Source of the DNA: CAYGAW01 sp964347945
GTDB taxonomy: Bacteria > Chloroflexota > Anaerolineae > UBA7937 > B3-Chlor
Length of the DNA stretch: 64,000 nucleotides
Direction: 5' to 3'
Assembly: GCA_964347945.1 (NCBI GenBank)
Contig: CAYGAW010000186.1
Coordinates: 1 to 64,000, forward strand
The notes below the pieces were generated by a model. It was not told the origin of the DNA, searched no databases, and worked only from the letters and a program-made list of their open reading frames with translations. This document shows, piece by piece, positions 34,695 through 43,715 of the stretch. Position numbers and translations under genes: made by a program. The first letter of the stretch is position 1; each line of letters starts with the position of its first letter.

Positions 34695-37157
34695 CTACTC
34701 GACCACGATACTCACCAAACGACCGGGCACGTATATGGTCTTCTTGACCCTCTTGCCCCCCAACCGTCGCTGGATAGGCTCGCGGCTCAGCGCCAGCTCT
34801 TTCGCTTCCTCCTCGCTGATGGTCACCGGAACCTCCACCTTGTCCCGTACCTTGCCGTTGACCTGGATGATCAAGGTGAAGACCTCCTCGGCCGCCAGAT
34901 CCTCATCCCACTTGGGCCAGGACTGACGGTGGATGCTGCTGCCGTCCCCTACTTCAGTCCACAACTCTTCTGCAACGTGCGGGGCGATGGGCGCTAGCAG
35001 CAGCAACAGCGTCCTCACTCCTTCCTCCAACGCAGGGGTCACCCCGTGCGCCTCCTTGTGCGCGACCAGGGCGTTGCACAGTTCCATGCAGGCGCTGACC
35101 GCGGTATTGAAATGGAAGCGCTCGATGTCGTCGGTCACTTTCCTGATCGTCTGGTGGGTCTTGCGGCGCACTTGCCTCTCCGCCTCTTCGCGAGCCTTGC
35201 GTGCGGGCGCCTCGTCCATCACCAAACGCCACACCCGCTTCAAGAAGCGGTATGACCCTTCGATGCCCTGGTCACTCCACTCAGCATCCAACTCCGGCGG
35301 GCTCACAAAGAGGATAAACGTGCGCGCCGTATCCGCCCCGTAGGTGTTCACCATGTCGTCGATGGGCACGACGTTACCCTTCGATTTGGACATCTTCTCG
35401 ACCTTCCCCGTCTTGGGGTTCAATTTGGTGATCATCCCCTGGGTGAAGAGACGGGCGAAGGGTTCGTCAATACTGGTCAATCCCATGTCCCGAAAGACCT
35501 TGGTGAAGAACCGGGAATACATCAGATGCAGGATGGCGTGCTCCACGCCCCCGGTATACTGATCCACCGGCAACCACCCGTCGGCTTTCTCCTTGCTCCA
35601 GGGTGCCTTGTCGTTGTGAGGGTCGGTGAACCGGAAGTAGTACCACGAGGAGCAGACGAAGGTATCCATGGTATCCGTCTCCCGGTGACCGGCGGAGCCA
35701 CAGCGCGGGCAGGTGGCATGCACAAACTCGGGAACGGTGGCCAGAGGCGACTCGCCCGTGCCCGTGGGGCGGAAATCCACGTCCATGGGCAGGATAACCG
35801 GCAAGTCCTCCTCAGAGACGGGCACCATGCCGCACTTCTGGCAGTAGATGATGGGAATAGGGGCTCCCCAGTACCGCTGACGGGAGATGAGCCAATCTCG
35901 CAGACGATAGTAGACCTTTCGCTCGCCTATGCCGTGCTCCTCCATGTAGTCGGCGATGCGCTCCATCCCTTCCCTGGAGGGCAGTCCGTCGAACGATCCG
36001 GAGTTGACCATGGTCCCCTCGTCGAGGTAGGCTTCCTCCAAGTCTGTCCCATCCCAGCCCGGTGGAGCGATGACCACGGGTATAGACAGGCCGTACCGCT
36101 TGGCGAAGGCGAAGTCACGAATGTCGTGAGCGGGCACACCCATGATGGCCCCCGTGCCGTAGGTCATCATCACATAGTCGGCCACGTATATGGGCATACG
36201 CTCACCATTCATGGGATTAATGGCGAAGCTTCCGATGAATACACCCTCTTTCTCGATGTCCGCCGACATACGGTCGATCTCAGATGCTTGTCGCGCCTTC
36301 TCCACATAGGCATCGACCTCCGCCTTATGCTCAGAGGTGGTGAGCTTCCGGACCAGCGGATGCTCCGGAGCCAGCACCACAAAGGTCATACCATAGACGG
36401 TGTCTATACGGGTCGTGAAGGCACCAATCTCCTCATCATGACCCTCAATGCCCAGACAGAATTCCACGCCCGGGCTCTTGCCGATCCAGTTCTCCTGCAT
36501 GACCCGAACCCGTTCAGGCCAGTGTTCCAGCAAGGCAAGATCTTCCAGTAGCTCCTCGGCGTAGTCGGTGATCCTGAAGAACCACTGCTCCAGGTCTTTC
36601 TTGGTGACGATAGTACCGCAGCGCTCGCAGCGACCACCATCGACTACCTGCTCGTTGGCCAGCACAGTCTTGCAGGACGGGCACCAGTTGGCGGGAGACA
36701 TTTTCTTGTAGGCCAGGCCGCGCTCGTACAGGTGGAGGAATATCCACTGCGTCCAGCGGTAGTAGTCGGGTAAGCAGGAGGTGACCTCTCTTGCCCAGTC
36801 GTAGCAGATACCCATTTTGTAGAGCTGCCTTTTCATATCAGCGATGTTCTGCTCGGTCCAGAGCTTGGGATGGATGTCTGCCTGCAGAGCGGCGTTCTCG
36901 GCCGGCAGGCCAAAGGCATCCCAGCCCATGGGGTTCATCACGTTGTAGGCACGCATCTTCTTGTAGCGGGCGATAAGGTCGCCGATGGTGTAATTGCGCA
37001 TGTGACCCATGTGCAGGTCACCCGAGGGGTACGGGAACATAACCAGCGCGTAGAACTTCTCCCTCTTGTCGTCATCGCTGGCGTAGTACAACCTCTCACG
37101 CTCCCAATATTCCTGCCATCGGGGTTCAATGTCTTGCGGCACGTATTGCCTGCTCAC
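34695..37157 (-). CDS. leuS: Leucyl-tRNA synthetase
   Basis: Attaches leucine to tRNA-Leu; 820 residues, the normal bacterial length. HMGH (residues 49-52) is the HIGH motif, KMSKS is near residue 586, and the CP1 editing domain lies in between with typical zinc-site Cys pairs (CPSCKTV, CERCG). GTG 37157 follows AGGAGGTG. Expression should be controlled by the T-box leader directly upstream, whose specifier is a Leu codon. Confidence 0.97.
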   Translation of the reverse strand: MSRQYVPQDIEPRWQEYWERERLYYASDDDKREKFYALVMFPYPSGDLHMGHMRNYTIGDLIARYKKMRAYNVMNPMGWDAFGLPAENAALQADIHPKLWTEQNIADMKRQLYKMGICYDWAREVTSCLPDYYRWTQWIFLHLYERGLAYKKMSPANWCPSCKTVLANEQVVDGGRCERCGTIVTKKDLEQWFFRITDYAEELLEDLALLEHWPERVRVMQENWIGKSPGVEFCLGIEGHDEEIGAFTTRIDTVYGMTFVVLAPEHPLVRKLTTSEHKAEVDAYVEKARQASEIDRMSADIEKEGVFIGSFAINPMNGERMPIYVADYVMMTYGTGAIMGVPAHDIRDFAFAKRYGLSIPVVIAPPGWDGTDLEEAYLDEGTMVNSGSFDGLPSREGMERIADYMEEHGIGERKVYYRLRDWLISRQRYWGAPIPIIYCQKCGMVPVSEEDLPVILPMDVDFRPTGTGESPLATVPEFVHATCPRCGSAGHRETDTMDTFVCSSWYYFRFTDPHNDKAPWSKEKADGWLPVDQYTGGVEHAILHLMYSRFFTKVFRDMGLTSIDEPFARLFTQGMITKLNPKTGKVEKMSKSKGNVVPIDDMVNTYGADTARTFILFVSPPELDAEWSDQGIEGSYRFLKRVWRLVMDEAPARKAREEAERQVRRKTHQTIRKVTDDIERFHFNTAVSACMELCNALVAHKEAHGVTPALEEGVRTLLLLLAPIAPHVAEELWTEVGDGSSIHRQSWPKWDEDLAAEEVFTLIIQVNGKVRDKVEVPVTISEEEAKELALSREPIQRRLGGKRVKKTIYVPGRLVSIVVE

Positions 37158-37198
37158 CTTGCACCTCCTCTCACAGCTGCCATAGCTGAGAATATGAA

Positions 37199-37228
37199 CA
37201 AAACCCCTCGCCTCAGGGGCGAAGGGTT
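37199..37228 (-). terminator. T-box terminator of leuS
   Basis: Minus strand AAACCCTTCGCC pairs with GGCGAGGGGTTT around a short loop, followed by TGTTC; the final stem bases and T-run give TTTTGTT. It is mutually exclusive with the antiterminator formed by the T-box sequence. Confidence 0.85.
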
Positions 37229-37288
37229 TCTCCGCGGTACCACCCTGCTTGATAGAGCATCCTAGCTAGGAGAACAGGATGCCAACAA

Positions 37289-37361
<73 letters not shown>

Positions 37362-37592
37362 ACGTGGTCTATCCACTCTGTGGCATGATAACGGCTGCCG
37401 ACCGACAACGACTACTCTGCGAGGGACTCCAAGTGCATCCCTGCATTCATCGCTGTGGCTCCCAGGCGAGTTCAGCCTTGTGGCACTCCCCGAGGTACCG
37501 CGCCGGGCTCCCACCCTGTCTAACGCCCAGCTCTCTGCAAGGGATGGCCTACTACTCCTGTTCTCGGCCTTTCCAGTATTATCGCGTGCCAG

Positions 37593-37664
37593 TGGAGGCA
37601 GGGGGATTCGAACCCCCGACCTCATCAGTGCGATTGATGCGCTCTCCCACTGAGCTATGCCCCC
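37593..37664 (-). tRNA. tRNA-Ala (anticodon CGC)
   Basis: Complete cloverleaf: acceptor GGGGGCA/TGCCTCC with G3:U70, D-arm GCTC/GAGC, anticodon arm CATCA-ATCGCAC-TGATG (anticodon CGC), T-arm GGGGG-TTCGAAT-CCCCC, discriminator A, no encoded CCA. It starts 36 bases after a strong promoter and ends 24 bases before Stem I of the leuS T-box, with no terminator between. Confidence 0.96.
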
Positions 37665-37699
37665 AAGGCTGCCGGACAGATGTGAAGTTCTAAGACCTT

Positions 37700-37728
37700 A
37701 GTATATCAGAACGGTGTCCAAGAGTCAA
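37700..37728 (-). promoter_or_regulatory. Strong promoter of the tRNA-Ala / leuS transcript
   Basis: Minus strand TTGACT (37723-37728), 17 bases, TATACT (37700-37705). No good second promoter was found between the CGC tRNA and Stem I, so it may serve both tRNAs and leuS. Confidence 0.75.
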
Positions 37729-37742
37729 GCCTCAGCATGACC

Positions 37743-37797
37743 TTGACATCCGCGCAACGTCAGTGGTACAATGGGGTTGACCATTCATGATGTGAAT
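37743..37797 (+). promoter_or_regulatory. Promoter and likely operator of padR
   Basis: TTGACA (37743-37748), 18 bases, TACAAT (37767-37772). Just downstream is the inverted repeat ATTCA-TGATG-TGAAT (37783-37797), a plausible site for autorepression by the PadR protein. Confidence 0.55.
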
Positions 37798-37826
37798 ATT
37801 ACGAGCGTGAATAAGACGTTTCACAG

Positions 37827-38366
37827 ATGAGCAAAGAATTGTCGCCCCAGTGGGTGCTGCTGGGATTGCTAACGCAGAAACCGATGCATGGTTACGAACT
37901 CCACCAGTCCTTCACCTCTCCCTCACCGCTGGAGAAGGTGTGGCATCTGGGCATCAGCCAGACCTACAAGCTGCTGAAGGACTTGGAGAGCCAAGGTTAT
38001 GTGGAGGTCAGCATAGAGCCCCAGGAGACTCGTCCCGACAAGAAGGTGTATCAGGTCACGCCCTCAGGAAGACAAGCCTTCTTGGACTGGCTGCAAAGCC
38101 CGGTTCAGGGCATTCGCTTGATCCGCGTAGAGTTCCTGGGGAAGCTCTTCCTGGCCCAGAGCCTGGGTCCAGAGATGGTGGAGCGGGTGACTAGCATTCA
38201 GACAGAGGCCTGTCGAGCACTACTGGCTGAGCTGAGGGAGCAGCAACCCACCGACGGGTTCGAAGAACTGGTGCTGCGCTTTCGCGCTGGGCAAGTACAG
38301 GCAGCGATCGAGTGGTTGGAATACTGCCGGAACGCCCTCGGCCGGCCGAGCGTGCAGGATGACTAG
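37827..38366 (+). CDS. PadR family transcriptional regulator
   Basis: A 179-residue repressor-type regulator. The N-terminal winged helix has LLGLLTQKPMHGYELHQ and ISQTYKLLKDLESQGYV, then a wing with TRPDKKVYQVTPSGRQAFLDWL, all PadR hallmarks. A C-terminal helical dimerisation domain follows. It starts the ECF transporter cluster, with six bases between its stop and the ATPase gene, so it probably controls that operon and itself. The ligand is unknown. Confidence 0.92.
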   Translation: MSKELSPQWVLLGLLTQKPMHGYELHQSFTSPSPLEKVWHLGISQTYKLLKDLESQGYVEVSIEPQETRPDKKVYQVTPSGRQAFLDWLQSPVQGIRLIRVEFLGKLFLAQSLGPEMVERVTSIQTEACRALLAELREQQPTDGFEELVLRFRAGQVQAAIEWLEYCRNALGRPSVQDD

Positions 38367-38372
38367 AGTGAA

Positions 38373-39872
38373 ATGATCGAGATCGAAGGCCTGACAGTTC
38401 GCTACAACTCAGCGGAACCCGCAATAGACGAGTTGTCGCTAAGGATCGAGCCAGGCGAGTTCGTGCTTCTGACGGGCCCGTCGGGCTGCGGCAAGAGCAC
38501 CTTGGCTCGCTGTCTCAATGGTCTGATCCCTCATTCGTCGGAGGCCACTATGAGCGGCCGACTAATGGTGGATGGGCTTCGGACCACGGAGCACACGGTG
38601 CCTGAGCTGGCGACGCACGTGGGACTCGTCTTCCAGAATCCAGCCACGCAACTCTTCGGATCAACGGTTTCCGAGGAGGTGGCCTTCGGACCTCGCAATC
38701 TCGGTCTGCCGGTGGGGGAGGCGGCACAACGCTGTCGCTTCGCGCTAGAAGCCACAGGCATAGAGCACCTTGCTGACCGGGCAACCGGAACCCTCTCTCT
38801 AGGAGAGCAGCAGCGTGTGGCTATCGCCGCAGTGCTGGCTATGAGGCCCCAAGTTCTCGTGCTCGACGAGCCCACGTCGAACCTGGACCTGAAGGGGACG
38901 ACAGCGGTTCTGGAGACCCTATGTCGGCTGCGAGATGAGTACGGTATGACCATCCTGATCATCGAGCATCGACTCAGCGAGTGCGGGAGGCTGGCCGACC
39001 GAATCGTCGTCATGAACCAGGGGAGGATCGTATTGGATGGACCGCCCGTGAGTGTTTTCCGTCGGAAGGAGTTCCTGTCCCACCTGGGCGTTCGTTTTCC
39101 GCGAGAGAGGAGGCACGAGTCCTGGTCTGGACGATGGTCCGAAAGAGTGGGCGAGCGCCTACCGAAGGGCGGACCACTAGTGGAGCTGCGGGACGTACGG
39201 GCGGGATACGACTCCACGATGGTGCTCAGAGACCTCAGTTTCGCTGTCTATCCAGGTGAGTTCGTGGCCTTGGTTGGAGATAATGGCGCAGGCAAGACCA
39301 CAATAGCTCGCCTGGTCACGGGCTTGTTGAAGCCAGCGGGTGGTCGTGTCCTGTGGAGTGACAGCGTCCATCGGCTGCCCCTGGGACGAAGGGTAGGACT
39401 TCTCTTCCAGAATCCACTTCACCAGCTGTTCTGCGACACGGTTGAGGAGGAGATAGCCTTCGGTCCCTCTAATTTCCAGATGCTTTCGCAGAAGCGGTTG
39501 GATACGATCCTGAAAGTTGCCGGTCTGGCTGATTTGCGGCAGCGCAATCCGTATGCCCTCAGTGTGGGACAACAGCAGCGAATTGCTCTCTCGTCCATTC
39601 TCTCTATTGAGCCCGCGCTTCTGGTCCTGGACGAGCCCACCATGGGCCAGGACTGGGGCAGCCTAGGTCGGGTGATGGATTTCCTGTCAGAGTTGAACGG
39701 GCACGGCCAGGCCATCTTGCTCATCACCCATGACTACAAACTGGTCTGCCGCTATGCCCACCGGATTCTGTCTCTGGAGGACGGGCGCGTGTCAGAGCTC
39801 ATGCGTTCAAGGGAGACAGGTGTGGAGACTGAACGTATGGGGGAGACACTCTATGAAGTTCTCGGTGCGTGA
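38373..39872 (+). CDS. Fused double ATPase of an ECF transporter (EcfA-EcfA')
   Basis: A 499-residue protein with two ABC ATPase domains, equivalent to the EcfA1 and EcfA2 pair in one chain. Domain 1: Walker A GPSGCGKST (residues 35-43), signature LSLGEQQRVAIA, Walker B VLVLDEPTSNLD. Domain 2 (from about 270): Walker A GDNGAGKTT, signature LSVGQQQRIALS, Walker B LLVLDEPTMGQD. All motifs look intact. It powers vitamin or metal uptake with the S and T subunits encoded next. The 3' end overlaps the S-component gene by 20 bases. Confidence 0.93.
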   Translation: MIEIEGLTVRYNSAEPAIDELSLRIEPGEFVLLTGPSGCGKSTLARCLNGLIPHSSEATMSGRLMVDGLRTTEHTVPELATHVGLVFQNPATQLFGSTVSEEVAFGPRNLGLPVGEAAQRCRFALEATGIEHLADRATGTLSLGEQQRVAIAAVLAMRPQVLVLDEPTSNLDLKGTTAVLETLCRLRDEYGMTILIIEHRLSECGRLADRIVVMNQGRIVLDGPPVSVFRRKEFLSHLGVRFPRERRHESWSGRWSERVGERLPKGGPLVELRDVRAGYDSTMVLRDLSFAVYPGEFVALVGDNGAGKTTIARLVTGLLKPAGGRVLWSDSVHRLPLGRRVGLLFQNPLHQLFCDTVEEEIAFGPSNFQMLSQKRLDTILKVAGLADLRQRNPYALSVGQQQRIALSSILSIEPALLVLDEPTMGQDWGSLGRVMDFLSELNGHGQAILLITHDYKLVCRYAHRILSLEDGRVSELMRSRETGVETERMGETLYEVLGA

Positions 39873-40452
39873 ACTGGTCTATATCGCCATCTTTGGCGCC
39901 ATCTGGGGAGCTTTCGAGATGACGCTCGGTTCTTATCTGCACGTCATCTTTCCACCGTTAGCGGACACCTTTCTGGTTGGGCTGATCATGGCCTCTCTCG
40001 GCGTGGTGGTGGCCCTCATCGGCAGGCTGTTCGTTCCCAAGAGCGGCTCGGTGCTGATGATGGGGATAGTGGCGGCGATCTTGAAGATGATAAGCATCGG
40101 CGGGGTCAAGCTGGGGCCACTGGTGGCCATCCTGGCCGAGAGCTTGTTGCTGGAGTTGGGGCTCCTTTTGTCTCGAGAGCCCACACGGGGCGCCTTCATT
40201 CTGGCGGGGGGGCTGGCGGCAACTTGGAACTTCTTCCACAAGTTCATCATGATGTGGCTCCTCTTGGGCGAGGGCGCGTACGAGGTCTATGTGCGCATGG
40301 TGCAGCAGGGGGCCTCTCTGCTGCGGATCGATGTGAGCTTCGCTCTCGTGATCATCGTCATACTTCTGCTTCTCCGCATTGCCGCCGGGGCGCTGGCGGG
40401 ATTCGTGGCCTGGGACCTGGGGAGGCTGGTACGTGACCGTCTGGCAAGATAG
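39853..40452 (+). CDS. ECF transporter substrate-binding membrane component (S component)
   Basis: A 199-residue, almost wholly hydrophobic protein with about six helices. It begins MKFSVRELVYIAIFGAIWGAFEM, an N-terminal pattern usual for S components, and lies between the fused ATPase and EcfT genes. The ATG at 39853 is inside the end of the ATPase gene. The substrate cannot be assigned; no riboswitch is seen upstream. Overlap of 20 bases on each side shows tight coupling. Confidence 0.8.
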   Translation: MKFSVRELVYIAIFGAIWGAFEMTLGSYLHVIFPPLADTFLVGLIMASLGVVVALIGRLFVPKSGSVLMMGIVAAILKMISIGGVKLGPLVAILAESLLLELGLLLSREPTRGAFILAGGLAATWNFFHKFIMMWLLLGEGAYEVYVRMVQQGASLLRIDVSFALVIIVILLLLRIAAGALAGFVAWDLGRLVRDRLAR

Positions 40453-41158
40453 AGGGCTGGCACTACAGATTCGGCGCGACATCTTCAGCTCCTTCGGATA
40501 TCTAGTTTTCTTCCTCGCGGCCCTGATCATCGCCATCCTGGCTAGTGAGGCGAAGCTTGTTCTCGTCCTGGTAGCCATACTCCTGTTCACCGCTCTATTC
40601 CACAGTCAGGCTCTCAAGCTCCTTGCCACGTGGCAGCTGTGGTTCTTCGTCCTCGTCACCCTGGTGTTGAGTCCCTTTGTCATCGGTGATAAGGACATTG
40701 CTCTGTGGGGCGTCGGTCTGTCTCAGGAAGGGTTCTGGGCCGGTGTGTGGATGACTCTAAGGGCGCTCAGCATCGCCTTGGCGGCGGGCGTCTTCGCCGG
40801 CGCTGTCTCCGTTTCGCAGATGGCACAACTCTTCGAGAGAATGAGGTTGAAGGGGCTCGGTTTCGCCTTGGGGGTGGCCACCAACGTGCTGCCCACTGTG
40901 TACGAAACGATGGAGACCTCCTATCAGGCCGTGCGCTTGCGCGGTGGATTTCGCCGTGGCAGATTGCGGACGCTGAGGTTGCTGTTGGTGGCAATCATCG
41001 CCGGGTCGCTGCGCCGTGGCGATGACATCGTCTCGGCGGCCGAGGCGCGTGCCTTTGACCCCACGACGTCCCAGGGGCCACCGCTACGTATGACACGCGC
41101 CGACGTGGCGCTGGTGAGCATCATCTCGGTCCTTAGCCTGGCATTGGTAGTGTGCTGA
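40433..41158 (+). CDS. ECF transporter transmembrane protein EcfT
   Basis: A 241-residue membrane protein that couples the ATPases to the S component. Several helices, then the coupling region with two Ala-Arg-Gly-like motifs: QAVRLRGGFRRG and AAEARAFDP. GTG 40433 follows GGGGAGG and overlaps the S gene by 20 bases. Together with PadR, the fused ATPase and the S component, it makes a complete ECF system in one operon. Confidence 0.87.
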   Translation: MTVWQDRGLALQIRRDIFSSFGYLVFFLAALIIAILASEAKLVLVLVAILLFTALFHSQALKLLATWQLWFFVLVTLVLSPFVIGDKDIALWGVGLSQEGFWAGVWMTLRALSIALAAGVFAGAVSVSQMAQLFERMRLKGLGFALGVATNVLPTVYETMETSYQAVRLRGGFRRGRLRTLRLLLVAIIAGSLRRGDDIVSAAEARAFDPTTSQGPPLRMTRADVALVSIISVLSLALVVC

Positions 41159-41460
41159 CTTGGGGGACGCGTCTGGCGTTGCCGGGCGCGTTCTGAGTGG
41201 CACTGTAGCATATCGGGGCGCAAAGCCAATCCTGCGACGGAGAGACGCGTCGGGAGTGTTTCCCCAAACTGGCCTGTGGCAGGTTTTAGTCCAAGTGGTG
41301 CGGCACTTTAGGTCTGGCGCTACACAGTGCCGAGCAACCGCGAAGCGGGCAATCGGGCCGTCTGTCGAATATCCGTATGAAGTCAGCCTACGGCGGCGCA
41401 GGGCACCTTGGCAGGTGAGCACAAGCGTCAACGGGGAGGCTGGCAGCCGCCCAACACAAC
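41159..41460. other. Intergenic region after ecfT
   Basis: About 300 bases without a supported gene. A segment near 41214-41240 (GGGGCGCAAAGCC) is reminiscent of one arm of a cyclic-di-GMP riboswitch, but the rest of that fold is not present. Confidence 0.35.
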
Positions 41461-41463
41461 AAA

Positions 41464-41490
41464 GGAGGCGGGGCATTGAACCCCGCCTCC
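41464..41490 (-). terminator. Terminator of the SWIM gene
   Basis: GGAGGCGGGG and CCCCGCCTCC form a perfect 10-bp stem; TTTGTTG follows on the minus strand, 24 bases after the SWIM gene stop. Confidence 0.8.
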
Positions 41491-41513
41491 CGTCAAGTCG
41501 GGTTGGCTCCGCG

Positions 41514-41771
41514 CTACAACGTCGCCGATTCCACCTCTTGAGCCACCGGTAGCATCACCCCCAGAACCCTCTCCAAAGCCATGGTGTGGCTGCACACACC
41601 ACGCTGGGCGAAGAAGCCACAATCGCAATTCCATTGACCTTTCGTGTAGGATACAGCGTGCACGTTGTGATCGCCTTCGACGGTCACTTTGAAGTCATCG
41701 AATCTGATTCTCTCTGGCTCCTCAGCATACCGCTTGGCCTTCTGGATCTTGCCGATCATTCCTGAGTTCAC
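41514..41771 (-). CDS. Small SWIM zinc-finger protein
   Basis: An 85-residue protein whose C-terminal half is a SWIM domain: WNCDCGFFAQRGVCSHTMALE gives CxC...CxH, binding zinc. SWIM domains mediate DNA or protein contacts. Here the domain stands alone rather than attached to a helicase or transposase. GTG 41771 follows AGGAGGTGA with seven-base spacing. It has its own strong promoter, a long leader with an internal terminator, and a terminator after the gene, so it is a single-gene unit. Confidence 0.82.
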   Translation of the reverse strand: MNSGMIGKIQKAKRYAEEPERIRFDDFKVTVEGDHNVHAVSYTKGQWNCDCGFFAQRGVCSHTMALERVLGVMLPVAQEVESATL

Positions 41772-41813
41772 GCCTCACCTCCTGTCGACTGTTTTGGCCG
41801 GTTGGTCAGTCCG

Positions 41814-41910
41814 AAAAAAGAACACAGGAGCGCATCGGCCCCTGTGCTCGCAGACACGACGAGTGTGAAACGATGCCTGTAGGGTCAAGATCTGTCCTCT
41901 GTCGCGATCT
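41814..41910 (-). promoter_or_regulatory. Probable attenuator leader of the SWIM gene
   Basis: Between promoter and gene on the minus strand, GAGCACAGG (41841-41849) pairs with CCTGTGTTC (41820-41828), followed by TTTTTT (41814-41819): an intrinsic terminator ahead of the coding region. An earlier segment ACAGGCATCG (41871-41880) can instead pair with CGATGC and CTGT inside the terminator region (41824-41837), with a four-base bulge, which would prevent the terminator. A product stopping here would be about 97 bases long. Confidence 0.6.
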
Positions 41911-41916
41911 ACAAAT

Positions 41917-41945
41917 AGTATAACCCAGTCGAGTGCATTTGTCAA
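41917..41945 (-). promoter_or_regulatory. Strong promoter of the SWIM gene
   Basis: Minus strand TTGACA (41940-41945), 17 bases, TATACT (41917-41922). Confidence 0.75.
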
Positions 41946-42084
41946 TTCCGTAGACTCCGGGTAGCCGCTCGTTCTAGGCCTTCCTTGTCCTCCCAAAGCG
42001 GCCATGGTATGATCTCCTGAGGTTGGTCGGCTCCCCTGCGACTCGGCCTCGCCGCCAATCATGCTAGCTTGAGTGAGAGCCACT

Positions 42085-42333
42085 ATGGGTACGTTGTCAC
42101 CGGACACGCACCTTGACGCGGAGGCGGTGCAGATTCGACTGCTTCGCCAGATGCCTTCCTGGAGAAAGCTCTATCTTGTCAGCCAGATCACGCGGACGTG
42201 CTATGCCCTCGCCCTCAGCGGGCTGCGCGAGCGTCACCCGACGGCGACGGCAGATGAACTGCGGATGCACCTGGCGGTGCTCGTGCTGGGTGAAGAACTG
42301 GCGGCTCAAGCATACGGGGATCTGCCGGAGTAG
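42085..42333 (+). CDS. Small helical protein of unknown function
   Basis: An 82-residue soluble protein: RLLRQMPSWRKLYLVSQITRTCYALALSGLRERHP followed by ATADELRMHLAVLVLGEELAAQAYG (each quoted as motif, not continuous). I have the impression of a family of short proteins with pattern RxMPxWKKL...LRxRHPxASxxELRxxLAxLxLGxxLA that often precede a nucleotidyltransferase-like gene in Chloroflexota and Cyanobacteria. The name and function are unknown to me. ATG 42085 was chosen over GTG 42073. A remnant of the expected partner follows. Confidence 0.65.
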   Translation: MGTLSPDTHLDAEAVQIRLLRQMPSWRKLYLVSQITRTCYALALSGLRERHPTATADELRMHLAVLVLGEELAAQAYGDLPE

Positions 42334-42358
42334 CACGCAAGGAATGCAACTCCACCGA

Positions 42359-42457
42359 ATGGACCGTGCATACCTGTTGCGCTGGGCACGGGAGTTGAGC
42401 GTGGCCCAGCTCTTGCACCGAGCCTGTGAAGAACCGGGGTTGGAAGGCGAACGGTGA
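42359..42457 (+). pseudogene. C-terminal remnant of a nucleotidyltransferase-like partner
   Basis: Thirty-two residues starting MDRAYLLRWARELSVAQLL, resembling the last part (xYLRxWAxELGVxxLLxxAL) of proteins encoded next to the small helical protein above. No room exists for the rest of the protein. It is judged to be a deletion remnant. Confidence 0.4.
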
Positions 42458-42541
42458 CGTGGGCGCCCCGTGGGGCCAAGGCCAGAGCTGCACCTCTGGA
42501 GGTTCGTTCTTGGCTCGTCGGGCTGGGCGTCTTGCGGTGGC

Positions 42542-42570
42542 TGGCTCATCGTTGCCCTCTGTGCTATGAT
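42542..42570 (+). promoter_or_regulatory. Possible promoter of the S49 peptidase gene
   Basis: Extended -10 TGC-TATGAT (42565-42570) with a weak -35 TGGCTC (42542-42547) at 17 bases. Confidence 0.35.
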
Positions 42571-42752
42571 GCATGCATAAGCATCGGCCGCTGAACGTAA
42601 CGACCGTCGCTCCTTGCGAGTTGAGAGCGGCGAGGTTCGAACTTTGCCTTCGGGGAGAGACCGGACAGCTCGAACTGGTTCTACGTCTGGCGCATCTGCG
42701 CACACTCTTACACATCTGGAGAGAATAGACTTGCTATGAAGGAGAATAGATC

Positions 42753-43715
42753 GTGACTGATAGGTCTCCACCCCAACAGAGGGACCAGCCGAAAGCAGAA
42801 GCGAGCTCGAGCAGCAGGTTGCGAAGGGGGATGGCCGGGCTAAGGGACAGCACCATGGATTCTGATTCGAGCTTTCGAACCGTGGGCGCCATTCTGCTCT
42901 TTGGCCTGGCTCCGTTGCTGGTCGGCCTGTGGCTGGCCCAGATCCTGGTGCCTCAGCCTGCGGTGGGCATCATTCGGCTCAACACGGACATCTATGCCGA
43001 GAGCGCAGACCTCGTCCTGGCTCAGATCGAAGAGGCGCGCGCGGACCCCAGCATCAAAGCTGTGGTGCTGAAGATCGACTCTCCCGGCGGCGAGGTCGCG
43101 GCGACCCAGATGCTCTATTTCGAATTGCAGACGCTGCGGCGGGAGGTGCCGGTCGTCGGTTCCATCGACGGCGTGGCGGCCAGCGGTGCGTTCTACACGG
43201 CCATGGCCACCGACCCCATATATGCGAAACCCTCGTCGACGGTCGGCAACGTCGGTGTGTGGGGCTTCATCCCACCCGACGTGGGCGTCAACGAGGTCAT
43301 CCTGAGCAGCGGCCCCTTCAAGCTCACAGCCAGCAACCGCGATGAGTTCCTGCGCTGGATCGAGGGGATTAGGCTGGAGTTCCTAGAGACCGTCTTCAGC
43401 CAACGAGGCGAGCGCATGAACGTGTCTCGGGTCGAGCTGTCCCAAGGGCTGGCCTATCAGGGGCGCGAGGCGGCGCGCCTGGGTCTCATCGATGGCCTGG
43501 GCAGCGAGAGCGAGGCCATTCGTACCGCCGCTCAACAGGCGGGGATCGCCCATTACCAGGTGATAGACCTCCAGCAGCGCGTCATCGACGAGCTACCTGA
43601 GGAAGAGTCGGAGCTCGAACCCTGGGTGGGCGCAGCCGATCCGCTGACCGGGAAGCGAATCCTGCCACCAGGGGCCTATCTGCTGTACGATATCCAGCTG
43701 GGAGGCGCGCCATGA
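42753..43715 (+). CDS. Membrane-anchored S49 (SppA-like) peptidase
   Basis: A 320-residue serine protease. One transmembrane helix (about 43-66) follows a polar N-terminus, then the S49 domain with VVLKIDSPGGEV, nucleophile S144 in GVAASGAFYTA and general base K190 in GPFKLTASN, the Ser/Lys dyad of SppA. It should cut peptides or membrane proteins outside the membrane. The C-terminal 60 residues are acidic and not typical. GTG start after GAAGGAG. The stop overlaps the next gene by four bases (ATGA), linking it to the DUF4350-like protein. Confidence 0.9.
   Translation: MTDRSPPQQRDQPKAEASSSSRLRRGMAGLRDSTMDSDSSFRTVGAILLFGLAPLLVGLWLAQILVPQPAVGIIRLNTDIYAESADLVLAQIEEARADPSIKAVVLKIDSPGGEVAATQMLYFELQTLRREVPVVGSIDGVAASGAFYTAMATDPIYAKPSSTVGNVGVWGFIPPDVGVNEVILSSGPFKLTASNRDEFLRWIEGIRLEFLETVFSQRGERMNVSRVELSQGLAYQGREAARLGLIDGLGSESEAIRTAAQQAGIAHYQVIDLQQRVIDELPEEESELEPWVGAADPLTGKRILPPGAYLLYDIQLGGAP

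Noticed and set aside
35526..36551. 341-codon frame on the plus strand inside leuS
   Set aside because: Antisense of a well-conserved synthetase; no start signals and no recognisable domain.
41200..41290. Cyclic-di-GMP riboswitch-like segment (GGGGCGCAAAGCC)
   Set aside because: Only one arm resembles the class; the GCAAACC arm and the receptor are missing and no gene follows on that strand.
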